From the NCBI GenBank assembly GCA_019187665.1, contig JABARH010000018.1, forward strand, positions 53,451 to 117,450: a DNA stretch of 64,000 bases. Direction: 5' to 3'. Of this stretch, positions 9,112 to 18,099 are shown piece by piece; position 1 is the stretch's first letter, and every line of letters starts with the position of its first letter. Below the pieces are notes generated by a model, which made no database searches, was not told where the DNA came from, and was given only the letters and a program-made list of their open reading frames with translations. Source of the DNA: Anaerolineales bacterium. Lineage in GTDB: Bacteria > Chloroflexota > Anaerolineae > Anaerolineales > Villigracilaceae. The translations under genes and the position numbers were made by a program.

Positions 9112-9140
9112 ACGCCCCCGGTGAATTTCACCGGGGGCGT
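9112..9140. promoter_or_regulatory. Perfect 29-bp palindrome in a divergent intergenic region
   Basis: Two 14-base arms (ACGCCCCCGGTGAA and its exact complement) surround a single T. No T-tract follows on either strand, so it is not a standard terminator. Its position between two divergent gene starts fits an operator or an attenuator-type hairpin. The function is not established. Confidence 0.5.
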
Positions 9141-9212
9141 ATTGGATTCAGCCGCTCCGCGCGATATCCGACTCTGCCATGAATATTTTGAACGCGTCTC
9201 CGATTCTTTGCT

Positions 9213-9241
9213 TTGACCAATTCCCAACTTTGCCATTAAAC
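9213..9241 (+). promoter_or_regulatory. Promoter of the FAD oxidoreductase gene
   Basis: TTGACC and TTAAAC are separated by 17 bases. The -10 box ends 7 bases before the ATG at 9249 and no ribosome site is present, which suggests a leaderless message. Confidence 0.5.
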
Positions 9242-9248
9242 TTGACGC

Positions 9249-10664
9249 ATGATTTACTCCAACCACCCCCGTCCCGCCGACCTGAAGGCGATCTCCGACG
9301 TTACCCTCTCCCCGTTCTGGCTCACCGATCCCGCGCGGCCCGCAGCCGGCGCCCCCCTCAGCGGCGCGCATGCGGCCGACCTGGTCGTTGTCGGCGCGGG
9401 ATTCAGCGGCTTGTGGAGCGCCCTGCTCGCCAAAGAGGCCGACCCGGCCCGCGAGGTGATCGTGCTTGAAGCGGAGCGCGTCGCTTCCGGCGCCAGTGGC
9501 AGGAACGGCGGCTTTTGTTCGGCTTCGCTGACCCATTCTTTTGAAAACGGGCTGGGCCGCTGGCCGCGTGAAATGCCCGCATTGCTGCGCATGGGACTGG
9601 AAAACCTCAACGGGATCGAAGAGACCGTGCGGCGTTATTCCATTGATTGCGATTTCACCCGCTCCGGTGAATTGACCGCCGCGCTCAATGAAAGTGAGGC
9701 GCAGGACTTCAAGCGCGAAGTGGAACAGGGCGCGCGTTTTGGAAAAACCTTCATCCTCCTCGACCGCCAGCAGATGCAGGCGCGCGTTAACTCGCCGCTC
9801 TATCAGGCCGGGGTGTTGGACCCGGACGCGGCCATGCTCAACCCGGCGCGTCTGGCGTGGGGCTTGCGGCGCGCCTGCCTTGGGCTGGGAGTCCGCTTGT
9901 TCGAGCAGAGCCCGGTTCAACGTTTGGAAGAGACGCGCAGCGCGGTCATCCTCCACACGCCGCAGGGGCATGTTCGCGCCCGCCGCGTGGCGCTGGCTAC
10001 AAATGCCTATCCGCCGCTGGTGAAACATCTTTCGTTGTACATGGCGCCGGTTTATGATTATGTGTTGATGACCGAGCCGCTCACAGAGAGCCAGCGTGCG
10101 GCCATTGGCTGGCGCGGGCGCGAGGGGTTGGGCGATTCGGCAAACCAATTCCATTATTCACAGATCACGGCCGACGGGCGGATTTTGTGGGGCGGATACG
10201 ACGCCATATATCATTGGAACAACGGCTTCCGCCCGGAGTTGGAAAACCGGCCCGAGACGTTCGCCCGCCTGTCGGCTCATTTCTTCCAAACCTTTCCGCA
10301 GCTTGAGGGCCTGCGCTTCACCCACGCCTGGGGCGGCGTGATAGATACCTGCTCGCGCTTCACCGCTTTTTGGGGAAAGGCAATGGGCGGGAAACTTGCC
10401 TATGTGTTGGGCTATACCGGCCTGGGCGTGGGCGCTTCGCGCTTTGGCGCGCAGGTGATGCTTGACCTGTTGGATGGCTGCGCCACCGAACGCGCCGCGC
10501 TGACCATGACGCGGACGCGCCCCATTCCGTTTCCGCCGGAGCCGTTCCGTTCGCCGATCATCAACTTTACGCGCTGGTCGCTCGATCGCGCCGACCGCAG
10601 CGGCGGGCGCAGAAACCTGTGGTTGAAGTTGTTGGATGCGTTGGGGTTGGGCTTTGATTCGTGA
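9249..10664 (+). CDS. FAD-dependent amine/amino-acid oxidoreductase (DAO family)
   Basis: The dinucleotide-binding motif VVVGAGFSGLWSALLA starts near residue 42 and is followed by the Glu-ending strand VIVLEA and the segment GASGRNGGF. That segment is typical of DAO-family oxidases of the gamma-glutamylputrescine or glycine oxidase kind. The C-terminal GYTGLGVGASRFGA is the second flavin-contacting motif. The length of 471 residues fits. There is no signal peptide, so it acts in the cytoplasm, oxidising a C-N bond with O2 or another acceptor. It stands alone between two copies of a 70-bp repeat. The family is firm and the substrate is unknown. Confidence 0.85.
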   Translation: MIYSNHPRPADLKAISDVTLSPFWLTDPARPAAGAPLSGAHAADLVVVGAGFSGLWSALLAKEADPAREVIVLEAERVASGASGRNGGFCSASLTHSFENGLGRWPREMPALLRMGLENLNGIEETVRRYSIDCDFTRSGELTAALNESEAQDFKREVEQGARFGKTFILLDRQQMQARVNSPLYQAGVLDPDAAMLNPARLAWGLRRACLGLGVRLFEQSPVQRLEETRSAVILHTPQGHVRARRVALATNAYPPLVKHLSLYMAPVYDYVLMTEPLTESQRAAIGWRGREGLGDSANQFHYSQITADGRILWGGYDAIYHWNNGFRPELENRPETFARLSAHFFQTFPQLEGLRFTHAWGGVIDTCSRFTAFWGKAMGGKLAYVLGYTGLGVGASRFGAQVMLDLLDGCATERAALTMTRTRPIPFPPEPFRSPIINFTRWSLDRADRSGGRRNLWLKLLDALGLGFDS

Positions 10665-10759
10665 CGATCTGCATATTCAGGATTTTCGCTGGCCCGAAAC
10701 CCGGCGCAACAACTTTCCTGCGGAAGGATATCGGGGCGATGCGACGGATGCTGCCGGGG

Positions 10760-10829
10760 GAGAGCGCCTTTTCTGCTTAAAAAATTCAAACCCAGTCAGC
10801 GTTCTTTCACGCTGGATGAAGCGAACGTC
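10760..10829. repeat. 70-bp direct repeat, copy 2
   Basis: Partner of 8911-8980, in the same direction, with roughly 80% identity by eye. It lies about 95 bases after the FAD oxidoreductase stop codon. Confidence 0.6.
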
Positions 10830-10923
10830 TTGATCTCGTAATCTGCGCAGGCATGTTCTCTTATGCGCCCGTTCGCATTGGAGAGCGCTAACCACGCGAT
10901 GGGTAAGGCGGACAGATGAATCT

Positions 10924-10963
10924 AAACGGGGCAGGTTTATTGCGGCCTGCCCCGTTTGTTTTT
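10924..10963 (+). terminator. Rho-independent terminator of the FAD oxidoreductase gene
   Basis: Perfect 12-base arms AAACGGGGCAGG / CCTGCCCCGTTT are followed by GTTTTT. The hairpin overlaps the last codons of the convergent regulator gene, whose stop codon lies at 10937. Confidence 0.8.
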
Positions 10964-13564
10964 GGCAGAAGCGTTCGCGGATGGCCGCCCGGTGGGTTCT
11001 TCTTCGGGCTGGCCCAGCGGGCGGGAGGCCAGTTTGGCCGCCTCTTCCAATATCATGGACGCACCCTGTTTCATCCATGTGGCAGATTTTTTCCCCAGCG
11101 CCGCGCCCACACGGCGGTAGGCCTGCGCGTCGGGGCTGACCGTGTCGTAGCGGCTGTCGAGTTTGGCGCGCACAAATCCGTAGAGGCGGGCAGCCGATTT
11201 CGAATCGCCGATAGCGAGTTTGATCTCGGCCAGCGCGGTCAGGCAATTCAGCACGCCGATGCCGCCATTGAGGTTGTCGCTGAGACTGCGCGCGGCGTGT
11301 TCGTGCGCGCGGCTGGGCAGACCCTGATGGAGCAGGGCGTAGGCCAGCATGCGGAACGTGTAGGCTTGCTGAACGCTTCCGATGGATTGCAAGGCGGCGA
11401 TCGCCTCGAGGGCATATGTCTCGGAGACCGGGTAATCCTCCATGAGATTGGCCTGGATGCTGAGATTCGTCAAACACACGCTTTCGCTGGCGTGATCGCC
11501 GCTGGCGCGCGCCAGGGTTAACGCGCGTTTGAACGCGTCAAATGAACCGGCGAAGTGGCCCAGGTGATTTAACTGGCCGCCGAGCGCCCGCAGGGCATAG
11601 GCCTGACTGGTGGCGTCTTCATTGCGCTCGGCAATCTGTATGGCTTCGCTCATTGCGGCCTGTGCCGCTTCCCGGTGGCCTTGATAAAAGAGGGCGCTGG
11701 CAAGCCGTGCCAGGTTTTGACTCAATCTCGAGGGCAGGTTTAATTCGCGGCAGAACTGCACACATTCACGAAATGTTGTTGCCGCCAGATCGTATCGGGC
11801 CAACTGATAATCATGCTCCCCGGTGATTTGCAGGGCGTAGGCGATGGTTTGCCGGTCGCCCAATTTCCGGGCAATTTCTTCGGCCTTGCGGCAGTATTCC
11901 ATTGCCAGGTCGTCGTGGTCTAACCGTAACGCCAGCGATGCGGTGCGCACGAACAAACGCGCTTGCAGGGCCGGGTCGCTCATTTCGCGCAGAAAGACCT
12001 GCGAGCGTTCGTATTCGTGGCGGATCAGGCCGTGTTCAAGGAAGATCAAGTTGGCAGGAATCGAAAGGCGCGCCCCGTCCGCGAAGGTTTCGCGGTGATG
12101 CAAGGCCCATTCTTGCGCGGCGCGGAGATTGTTGAGTTCCGCGGAGGTGCGTTCTTGAAATGCGCGCGGCGTTATGGTGTCGTATTGCTCCTCCAGCGAC
12201 TCGGCCCAATCGGCAAAGTGTCGCAGGTGACGGAGGCGGATTTTTTCCACACTACCATGCTCGGCCAGTTTTTCGTGAGCGAATTTGCCGATGGTATCCA
12301 GGAAGCGATAGCGCGCCCCGGCCTCGGCGACGACGAGGGACTTGTCAGCCAACTGCATCAACAGGGGTAGGACCTCGGCGCGCGGAACAGTTTTGTCACA
12401 GCATACCGCTTCGGCGGCCTCAACCGTCCAGCCGCCCGAAAAAACAGCCAGTCGTTCAAACAGCAGACGTTCCTTTTCATTGAGCAGGTTGTAACTCCAA
12501 TGAATAGCCGACCAGAGCGTGCGCCTCCATTCGGGAAGGCTGCGAGCGGTGTGCGCCAGCCATTTAAAACGCTGATCGAACTGTTCGAGCATAGTGACAG
12601 GAGAAAAGACGCGGATGCGCGCCGCGGCCAGTTCGATGGCAAGCGGAAGCCCGTCCAGGCGGCGGCAGAGCTCGGCCACTCGTTCCATACTCTCTTCGTC
12701 GAGATAAAGATCGGGTTTGGCGGCGCGCGCCCTTTGCACGAACAACTGTATCGAGGGAAAATCCAGCGCCGATCTTCCTTTTCCATCCGGCACGGGCAGG
12801 GGGGCGAGTGGGAACTCCTGTTCGCCGTTCAGGCGCAAGGCCTCGCGGCTGGTGACGAGAATCTTTAAGCGCGGCGCGGCGCTGAGGAGCGCAGCCACCT
12901 GCGGGGCAGCCTCCAATACCTGCTCAAAATTATCCATCACGATCAGCGCCTCGCGGTCGCGCAGGACGGTTTTCACTTTGTCGAACACCCGTATATCGTT
13001 CGCCTCCAGCGCGCCGAGGGCGGCGGCCAGAGCGTGCAGCACTTGTCCCGCGTCGAGGACCGGCATCAGGTCCACGAAGAGGGCGCCATCTTCGAAGAGG
13101 AGAGTGAGTTGTTCCGCGACGTGCAGGGCAAGTCGGGTCTTGCCCACGCCTGGCGGGCCGATGAGCGTGACGAGCCGCACACCCTCGCAGGAGAGCATCT
13201 GGCGCAGTGCGGCCGATTCGCTTTCGCGGCCGAGCAACGGGGTGAAACTGGATGGCAGGTTCGGTTCCCAGCCCGAACCCGCAGCGGGTGCGGCCGGAAC
13301 CGTTGATTCGGAGGCAAGTTCGAACAGGCGCGCCGCCCAATCGGAACCTTTTTCGATTTTCAGCGCGGGGATGAAGCGTTCCCGCAGGATGAATTCATCC
13401 GGCGTGCGGGCGTTCTTTTCGAGGCGGCTCAGATAACTGTCGTGATACCCCACTCGCCGGGCAAGTTCGCGCTGTGTCAGGTGGGCGCGCTCGCGCAGGT
13501 AACGCAACAGGTTGCCAAAGGTCCGGAATTCCGATGGCTTGATCGCTTCTTGCCGCTTTAGCAC
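10937..13564 (-). CDS. XRE-type HTH / NB-ARC ATPase / TPR transcriptional regulator
   Basis: The start is a GTG with a GGAGG ribosome site five bases upstream. Domains in order: a Cro/CI helix-turn-helix at about residues 15-65 (LTQRELARRVGYHDSYLSRLE), then an NB-ARC/STAND ATPase with P-loop GPPGVGKT at about 136-143, Walker B LIVMDNFEQ and sensor motif VTSREAL, then a C-terminal array of TPR-like helices to residue 875. Such STAND regulators are thought to stay off until a ligand binds the repeat region and allows nucleotide exchange. The C-terminal tail is Lys/Arg-rich. It is divergent from the SARP-type regulator at 14026. The target is unknown. A palindrome upstream at 13603-13625 may be its own operator. 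Confidence 0.88.
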   Translation of the reverse strand: MLKRQEAIKPSEFRTFGNLLRYLRERAHLTQRELARRVGYHDSYLSRLEKNARTPDEFILRERFIPALKIEKGSDWAARLFELASESTVPAAPAAGSGWEPNLPSSFTPLLGRESESAALRQMLSCEGVRLVTLIGPPGVGKTRLALHVAEQLTLLFEDGALFVDLMPVLDAGQVLHALAAALGALEANDIRVFDKVKTVLRDREALIVMDNFEQVLEAAPQVAALLSAAPRLKILVTSREALRLNGEQEFPLAPLPVPDGKGRSALDFPSIQLFVQRARAAKPDLYLDEESMERVAELCRRLDGLPLAIELAAARIRVFSPVTMLEQFDQRFKWLAHTARSLPEWRRTLWSAIHWSYNLLNEKERLLFERLAVFSGGWTVEAAEAVCCDKTVPRAEVLPLLMQLADKSLVVAEAGARYRFLDTIGKFAHEKLAEHGSVEKIRLRHLRHFADWAESLEEQYDTITPRAFQERTSAELNNLRAAQEWALHHRETFADGARLSIPANLIFLEHGLIRHEYERSQVFLREMSDPALQARLFVRTASLALRLDHDDLAMEYCRKAEEIARKLGDRQTIAYALQITGEHDYQLARYDLAATTFRECVQFCRELNLPSRLSQNLARLASALFYQGHREAAQAAMSEAIQIAERNEDATSQAYALRALGGQLNHLGHFAGSFDAFKRALTLARASGDHASESVCLTNLSIQANLMEDYPVSETYALEAIAALQSIGSVQQAYTFRMLAYALLHQGLPSRAHEHAARSLSDNLNGGIGVLNCLTALAEIKLAIGDSKSAARLYGFVRAKLDSRYDTVSPDAQAYRRVGAALGKKSATWMKQGASMILEEAAKLASRPLGQPEEEPTGRPSANASAKNKRGRPQ

Positions 13565-13602
13565 GAATCCTCCGTCAACGTTTATTCACTGATGTTGCGC
13601 AG

Positions 13603-13625
13603 TTTTGTTTGCATGTGCAACAAAA
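13603..13625. promoter_or_regulatory. Imperfect palindrome upstream of the XRE/NB-ARC regulator
   Basis: The arms TTTTGTTTGCA and TGCAACAAAA are complementary apart from one extra base. The site lies about 40 bases before the GTG start, a usual place for an autoregulatory operator of an XRE-type protein. Its use is inferred. Confidence 0.4.
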
Positions 13626-13634
13626 TCTTGTGTA

Positions 13635-13700
13635 CAGGACGTACGCAAAACCATGCGTAGGGCGCGCCGAAGGTCTAACGCCAATTATGCGTACGTTCTG
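13635..13700. mobile_element. MITE-like element, copy B, internally deleted (66 bp)
   Basis: Both ends match the 130-bp copies (CAGGACGTACGC at the left, GCGTACGTTCTG at the right), but about 64 inner bases are missing. The junction falls at AACG, a sequence present at both edges of the missing segment in the full copies. The flanks extend the inverted repeat by a few bases (GTGTA / TGTAG). Confidence 0.7.
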
Positions 13701-13780
13701 GTGTAGTATACCGTACAAGTTTTCAAGGCTCAGTGACTCAACGGGAAGGGGTGCACGCAAAGGTTGTTAGTCTTGCAAAA

Positions 13781-13915
13781 GGCCCTCACCCCCCGGCCCC
13801 TCTCCCGCATTTGGGGAGAGGGGAGAACAGTTTCCAAGTAAACGACTTTTCTCTCCCTTCTCTCTCCCATGCTTTTGGGAGAGAGAGAAGGGGGCCGGGG
13901 GGTTGAGTGAGGGCC
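13781..13915. repeat. REPIN-like double hairpin
   Basis: The outer ends pair as GGCCCTCAC...CCCCCGGCCCC with GGGGCCGGGGGG...GTGAGGGCC. Each half also folds on itself: CCCCTCTCCC/GGGGAGAGGGG at the left, and CTCTCTCCC/GGGAGAGAG at the right. Such 'ctcaccccc-ggcccctctccc' palindromes occur in many bacterial genomes as dispersed non-coding repeats. It lies in the 460-base gap between the two large regulators, where no other gene is visible. Confidence 0.7.
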
Positions 13916-14025
13916 AAGACCGCGCAGGCTACCTGACATGGTTTGCGTGCACTCTTGTATCCTGCCATTCGCGCGAAATACCGCGTGTCCGTGCTACAAT
14001 GCCAATGCCAAAGGAATTCCCGCCC

Positions 14026-17000
14026 ATGTCACGCCGCGTATGGTTGTTCGGCGCGTTGCGCATCGAGCAGAACGAACGCTCGGTCTCGCTCGGCGGCAAA
14101 CTTGCCAGCCTCTTCGCCTATCTCGTCCTCCATCCTCATCCCCATCCCCGCGAACGACTGGCCGATTTGCTCTTGCCCGACGCGCCGGCCGACCGCGCCG
14201 CGCGCAACCTCTCGAACCTGCTCTATCGCCTGAGGCAGACGCTTGGGCCAGACTGGCTGGACGCGGACGAAGCACACGTCGCGTTGCGCCTCCTTCCCGA
14301 CCTTTGGGTGGAAGCGCAGGAATTCCGGCGACTCGCCGCCTCCGGCGATCCCGACGCGCAGCACGCATCCCTCTCGCTCTATCGAGACGATCTCCTCCCC
14401 GAACTCTACGAAGACTGGCTCCTGCCCCTGCGCGTGGACTTGCGCGAAATATTCCTGCAAACCCTGGAGCGGCTGTCTGAACGCGCCGAGCAGGCGCAGG
14501 ATTACGCGCGCGCCTTCGAATATTTTCACCGTTTCGCTTTCGCCGACCCGTTGAACGAAGGCGCGCAGCGCGGCCTGATGCGCGTTTACGCGCGCACGGG
14601 ACGGCATGCCGCCGCACTGCACCAATACAACCAGCTTGTCAAAACGTTGACAGACGAACTGGGCATAGAGCCGGTCCATGAAACGCGCGCCCTCGCCGAA
14701 TCCATTCGCCTCGAACGCGGCACACAAGCCGCCGCGCCCAAACCATTCGTCGGGCGCAGGCAGGAGCGGGCGCGCCTGCTCGAACTGGTGGAGCGCGCCC
14801 AGGAGGGACGCGGCGGATTCATTCTTCTCGAAGGCGAAGCGGGCATCGGCAAGACGCGCCTGCTCGAAATGGCGGAAGAGGCCGCGGCCTGGCGCGGCAT
14901 GACAGTGACATGGGGACGCGCACGCGAATTGACCGGCATCACACCCTACTCTCCCCTCGACCAGGTCTTGCGCGCCGCCTGCGCGGGGCCGCGTATCGAA
15001 CAATTGCGGGCGCGCCTCGCCCCTCCATTTGCCGAGGCGCTGGCCGGGTTGGAACCGCGCCTGCGCGCCCGCCGCCTGGCCGTCAAACCCGCCGAGGTCC
15101 CGCCGCTGGCCGAGGCCCTGACCGAAGGACTGTGCGCACTGGTAGAGATCGCGCCGCGCCTGATCATCCTCGACGACGCGCAGTGGGCCGACGATTCCAT
15201 CTGGGACGCTCTCTGGAAACTCGCGCCGCGCCTCGAAACGCGGCGGATTCTGGTTGTTCTCGCGTATCGCGCCGACGAGGTGCGTGTCCGGGCGCGCGCG
15301 TGGAACTTCCTGCGCGACCTGGATCGCGAATTTGCCCCGCCGCGAATTGCACTGGGCGGGTTGAGCGCTGCGGAATGTGAAGAACTGGCGCGTTCCCTGG
15401 GGCAGCCGCTCGATAAATCCGCCGCGCAGGATTTGCAGCAACGCGCCAACGGCAACCCCCTGCTGGCACAGGCCGTGCTGCAAACCGGGCAGGATGCGCC
15501 ATCCTCATACGCAGGCTTGTTTGCGCTCCGCCTGTCACGATTGTCAGGCGAGACGCGCGCCGCGCTCGAAGCCGGAGCGGTGTTGGGACGCGAGTTTACA
15601 CATGGCGCATGGCAATCACTCGCCGGCCAATCGGTGTTGGCGGCCCTTCCCACCATCAGCGAGGAAGGTTTCATCTACGAAACCGAGAACGGCTATCTCT
15701 TTGAACACGACCTGGCGCGCGAAGCGGTCTATAACGCGATCGAAAATGAACGTCTGCGCGACCTCCACCGCCGCGCGGGCGAGGCGCTGGAGCGCGAATA
15801 CGCTGAGCCGAGCGCGCTGGCCTGGCATTTCGAACAGGCCGAGGATTGGCAAATGGCCGTGCGTTATTACCGTGAAGCAGGCGACCGCGCCGTGTCTGCG
15901 TATGCGTACGATACGGCCCTCCAGTATTACGAACGCGCGGGCTGCTGGCTGGATCGTCTTGAAGAGCCACGCGCCGAGAGCCTGGCCCTCCTGCTCCGAC
16001 GGCAGGAAATCTACCGCGTCAAAGTGCAGGAACGCGAATGGCGCGCGACCGTGGAGCAGTTGGAACATGCGGCTTTGGAGATGAACGATCGCGCCGCGCT
16101 GCTCGAAGCGCTGCGCGCGCGCGTTTCGCTGCACCTTCTGGATTCGAAGTGGACGGAGATGCAGGACGCGGCGGAACGCGCCATCGCCCTCGCGCAGGAA
16201 GTGGGAGACCCAGCCGCGGAAGCGCACGTACGTGCAGAGATTGGCTGGCATCTGGCCGATATGCTCGGCAGGCCGGGCGACGCGCTGCCCCATCTTGTGC
16301 GCGCGGCGGAACTCGCCGAAAGATTGAACGATATCCCTCTCTGGCTCGAAGCGCTTGGACAGATTGCCTTCACGCAGAGGATCCTGGGCCGGACGTTCGA
16401 AGCGCGCTCAGCCGCCGAACGGGCGCTTGCCATCGCCGGCACGCGAGAAGACCTGCGTCGAGGCCGGGCAGGCGCGCTCGAAATTTTGGGACAGATCGAG
16501 CTTGACCTGGCGCATTGGCAGGCTGCGCGCGCGATCATGCACGAATTCACCACCCTCGCCGACGAACTCCATGAACACTGGCTTTCGGGGCAGGGATTCT
16601 TCAACCAATCCCTGGTCGCGGCGCGTAGCGGGCGTTATCAAGACGCGCAAGATATCCTTGGCTCTTTAAAGTCGCTCCTGACCGCGGCCGGGCTGGGCGC
16701 GCCCGCGGACCATTGGATGTGGTCGGAAGCGCTAAACGCAGAGGCGCTCGTCCTGGCGGGAAATCTGGAGCAGGCTGAAATCGTCCTGGATGGTATGCGC
16801 GCGTGGATGGAATCGAAAACCGGCGGGCGTCCGCTTCTGCTTGCACTCACCGCGCTTGGAAGGCTGCGCCTCGCGCAAAATCGCCCCGGCGAAGCAGGCG
16901 CGCTCCTGGCGCGCGCAGTGCGCTTATGGAAACAAGCAGGCGGAACCATTGAAATCGCCCCCCTGCTCTTGCACGCCCTGGCCGCGCACCGCACCGGAAA

Positions 17001-17571
17001 TGCCGACACGGCCCGGGCAAGCCTGCGCGATGCAGAAAACATCCTGCTCAACACCCCCGTGGCGACTCATGCTGTCCTCCTACGCTTCGTCCGCTACGAG
17101 GTGACGGGCAACCCCGAATCCCTGCGCGCCGCCCGTGAAGAGATTCAGCGCCAGGCCGCGCTCTTCACAGACGAGAACCTGCGCGCCGATTTCTTGAATA
17201 ACGTCGCGCTCCATCATACGATCGAAGAGGAATGGCAAAGACTGTATCCCGCGCCCGCACAGATGACGATTCACCTGGCGCGCGCGGACGCGCCCCTCGG
17301 CCGCGCGTTGAACGAGTCGGATTTTGTCGCGATCCAGTGGACGGTGGACGCGGGCGAGGACGACGCCGCCATTCTGCAGCGCGCAGGCAAGGCCGCGCTG
17401 CGCCGTCACCGCCTGGCGCGCCTGATCCGCGAGGCGCGCGAACAAAACGCCTCGCCCACCGATGCCGACCTGGCGCGCGCGCTGGGCGTCAACACCCGCA
17501 CCATCGAACGCGACATCGCAACCCTGCGCGGCATGGGGCAAAAGGCCATGACGCGCAAGCGCAAGTCCTGA
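14026..17571 (+). CDS. SARP/BTAD-type regulator with AAA ATPase and TPR regions
   Basis: The frame is open from 13903, but that part lies in the repeat, so I place the start at the ATG at 14026. The ATG at 13999 is an alternative. Domains from this start: an N-terminal DNA-binding winged helix and BTAD region (about residues 1-235, beginning RRVWLFGALRI), an AAA/STAND ATPase with VGRRQERARLLE and P-loop GEAGIGKTR, DDAQWADD as Walker B, then long TPR-like helices, and at the C-terminus a second short helix-turn-helix (ADLARALGVNTRTIERDIATL). About 1,181 residues. Large SARPs of this plan act as cytoplasmic transcription activators. It is followed by a terminator and then exported-protein genes, which may be among its targets. 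Confidence 0.87.
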   Translation: MSRRVWLFGALRIEQNERSVSLGGKLASLFAYLVLHPHPHPRERLADLLLPDAPADRAARNLSNLLYRLRQTLGPDWLDADEAHVALRLLPDLWVEAQEFRRLAASGDPDAQHASLSLYRDDLLPELYEDWLLPLRVDLREIFLQTLERLSERAEQAQDYARAFEYFHRFAFADPLNEGAQRGLMRVYARTGRHAAALHQYNQLVKTLTDELGIEPVHETRALAESIRLERGTQAAAPKPFVGRRQERARLLELVERAQEGRGGFILLEGEAGIGKTRLLEMAEEAAAWRGMTVTWGRARELTGITPYSPLDQVLRAACAGPRIEQLRARLAPPFAEALAGLEPRLRARRLAVKPAEVPPLAEALTEGLCALVEIAPRLIILDDAQWADDSIWDALWKLAPRLETRRILVVLAYRADEVRVRARAWNFLRDLDREFAPPRIALGGLSAAECEELARSLGQPLDKSAAQDLQQRANGNPLLAQAVLQTGQDAPSSYAGLFALRLSRLSGETRAALEAGAVLGREFTHGAWQSLAGQSVLAALPTISEEGFIYETENGYLFEHDLAREAVYNAIENERLRDLHRRAGEALEREYAEPSALAWHFEQAEDWQMAVRYYREAGDRAVSAYAYDTALQYYERAGCWLDRLEEPRAESLALLLRRQEIYRVKVQEREWRATVEQLEHAALEMNDRAALLEALRARVSLHLLDSKWTEMQDAAERAIALAQEVGDPAAEAHVRAEIGWHLADMLGRPGDALPHLVRAAELAERLNDIPLWLEALGQIAFTQRILGRTFEARSAAERALAIAGTREDLRRGRAGALEILGQIELDLAHWQAARAIMHEFTTLADELHEHWLSGQGFFNQSLVAARSGRYQDAQDILGSLKSLLTAAGLGAPADHWMWSEALNAEALVLAGNLEQAEIVLDGMRAWMESKTGGRPLLLALTALGRLRLAQNRPGEAGALLARAVRLWKQAGGTIEIAPLLLHALAAHRTGNADTARASLRDAENILLNTPVATHAVLLRFVRYEVTGNPESLRAAREEIQRQAALFTDENLRADFLNNVALHHTIEEEWQRLYPAPAQMTIHLARADAPLGRALNESDFVAIQWTVDAGEDDAAILQRAGKAALRRHRLARLIREAREQNASPTDADLARALGVNTRTIERDIATLRGMGQKAMTRKRKS

Positions 17572-17661
17572 ATTTCATGGCAGAGCGCCTTTCAAAAATG
17601 TCGGGATAGCCCAGTTTTATTCGCCTAAAAATCATTCTTTTCTAATTCTTTTTTGTGCCAG

Positions 17662-17689
17662 AAATGTCGGAATAGTCCGGCATTTTTTG
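17662..17689 (+). terminator. Rho-independent terminator after the SARP regulator
   Basis: The arms AAATGTCGG and CCGGCATTT pair with one G-U around AATAGT and are followed by a T run. The left arm repeats a sequence seen at 17597 (AAATGTCGGGATAGCCC), so part of the site is duplicated. Confidence 0.7.
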
Positions 17690-17747
17690 TTTGCATGTGA
17701 CAGCCGCGTGACAGGCTAATGCTATTTTATGGGCAGATTGAAACACG

Positions 17748-17969
17748 ATGAACGCCATTTCCCCAACCCGCGCCTCTTTTGTGATTGTGATCTGGCCCGA
17801 ATCGCACGACGAGACCCTGCAATGGCGCGGTACGGTGGAGGCCGCTTCGGGCGCGCGTTTCTACTTTCACACCCTGACCGATCTCAACCGCATCGTGCGT
17901 GAACTGGGCGGCTGGCAGGACCCTCCCACTCAGACGTTGGAAAAGGAGAAGAATGCGCATGAAATATAA
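17748..17969 (+). CDS. Small conserved-looking hypothetical protein (73 aa)
   Basis: The frame has an ATG about 60 bases after a terminator and normal codon use. The product reads as an alpha/beta mini-protein: FVIVIWPE strand, WRGTVEAASGARFYF hairpin, then a helix LNRIVRELGGW and a charged tail. Short proteins with the pattern 'strand, WRG, SG-x-R-x-YF, helix' are familiar from Chloroflexota, where their role is unknown. There is no signal or membrane segment. It precedes the exported beta-helix protein by 130 bases and may share its transcript. I am fairly sure it is real but cannot give a function. Confidence 0.55.
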   Translation: MNAISPTRASFVIVIWPESHDETLQWRGTVEAASGARFYFHTLTDLNRIVRELGGWQDPPTQTLEKEKNAHEI

Positions 17970-18099
17970 ACCCTTCCGCTGACCCTCCGTAAAAACGCGC
18001 GGAAGAACGTTTGAGAACGTTTACTGCGCCTGTGTGAAAGACATTCCCCCTGTCGCGCTGGCGAGGCGCGACTGCCCCTACCCGTGAAATGGAGAAAAA

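Noticed and set aside
8983..9216. 77-residue plus-strand reading frame in the GH4/FAD oxidoreductase gap
   Set aside because: It runs through the perfect palindrome, has no ribosome site and its product has no recognisable composition.
13903..14025. Extended N-terminus of the SARP regulator
   Set aside because: These codons lie in the REPIN-like repeat and the residues do not resemble the start of BTAD proteins. The ATG at 14026 fits the domain start.
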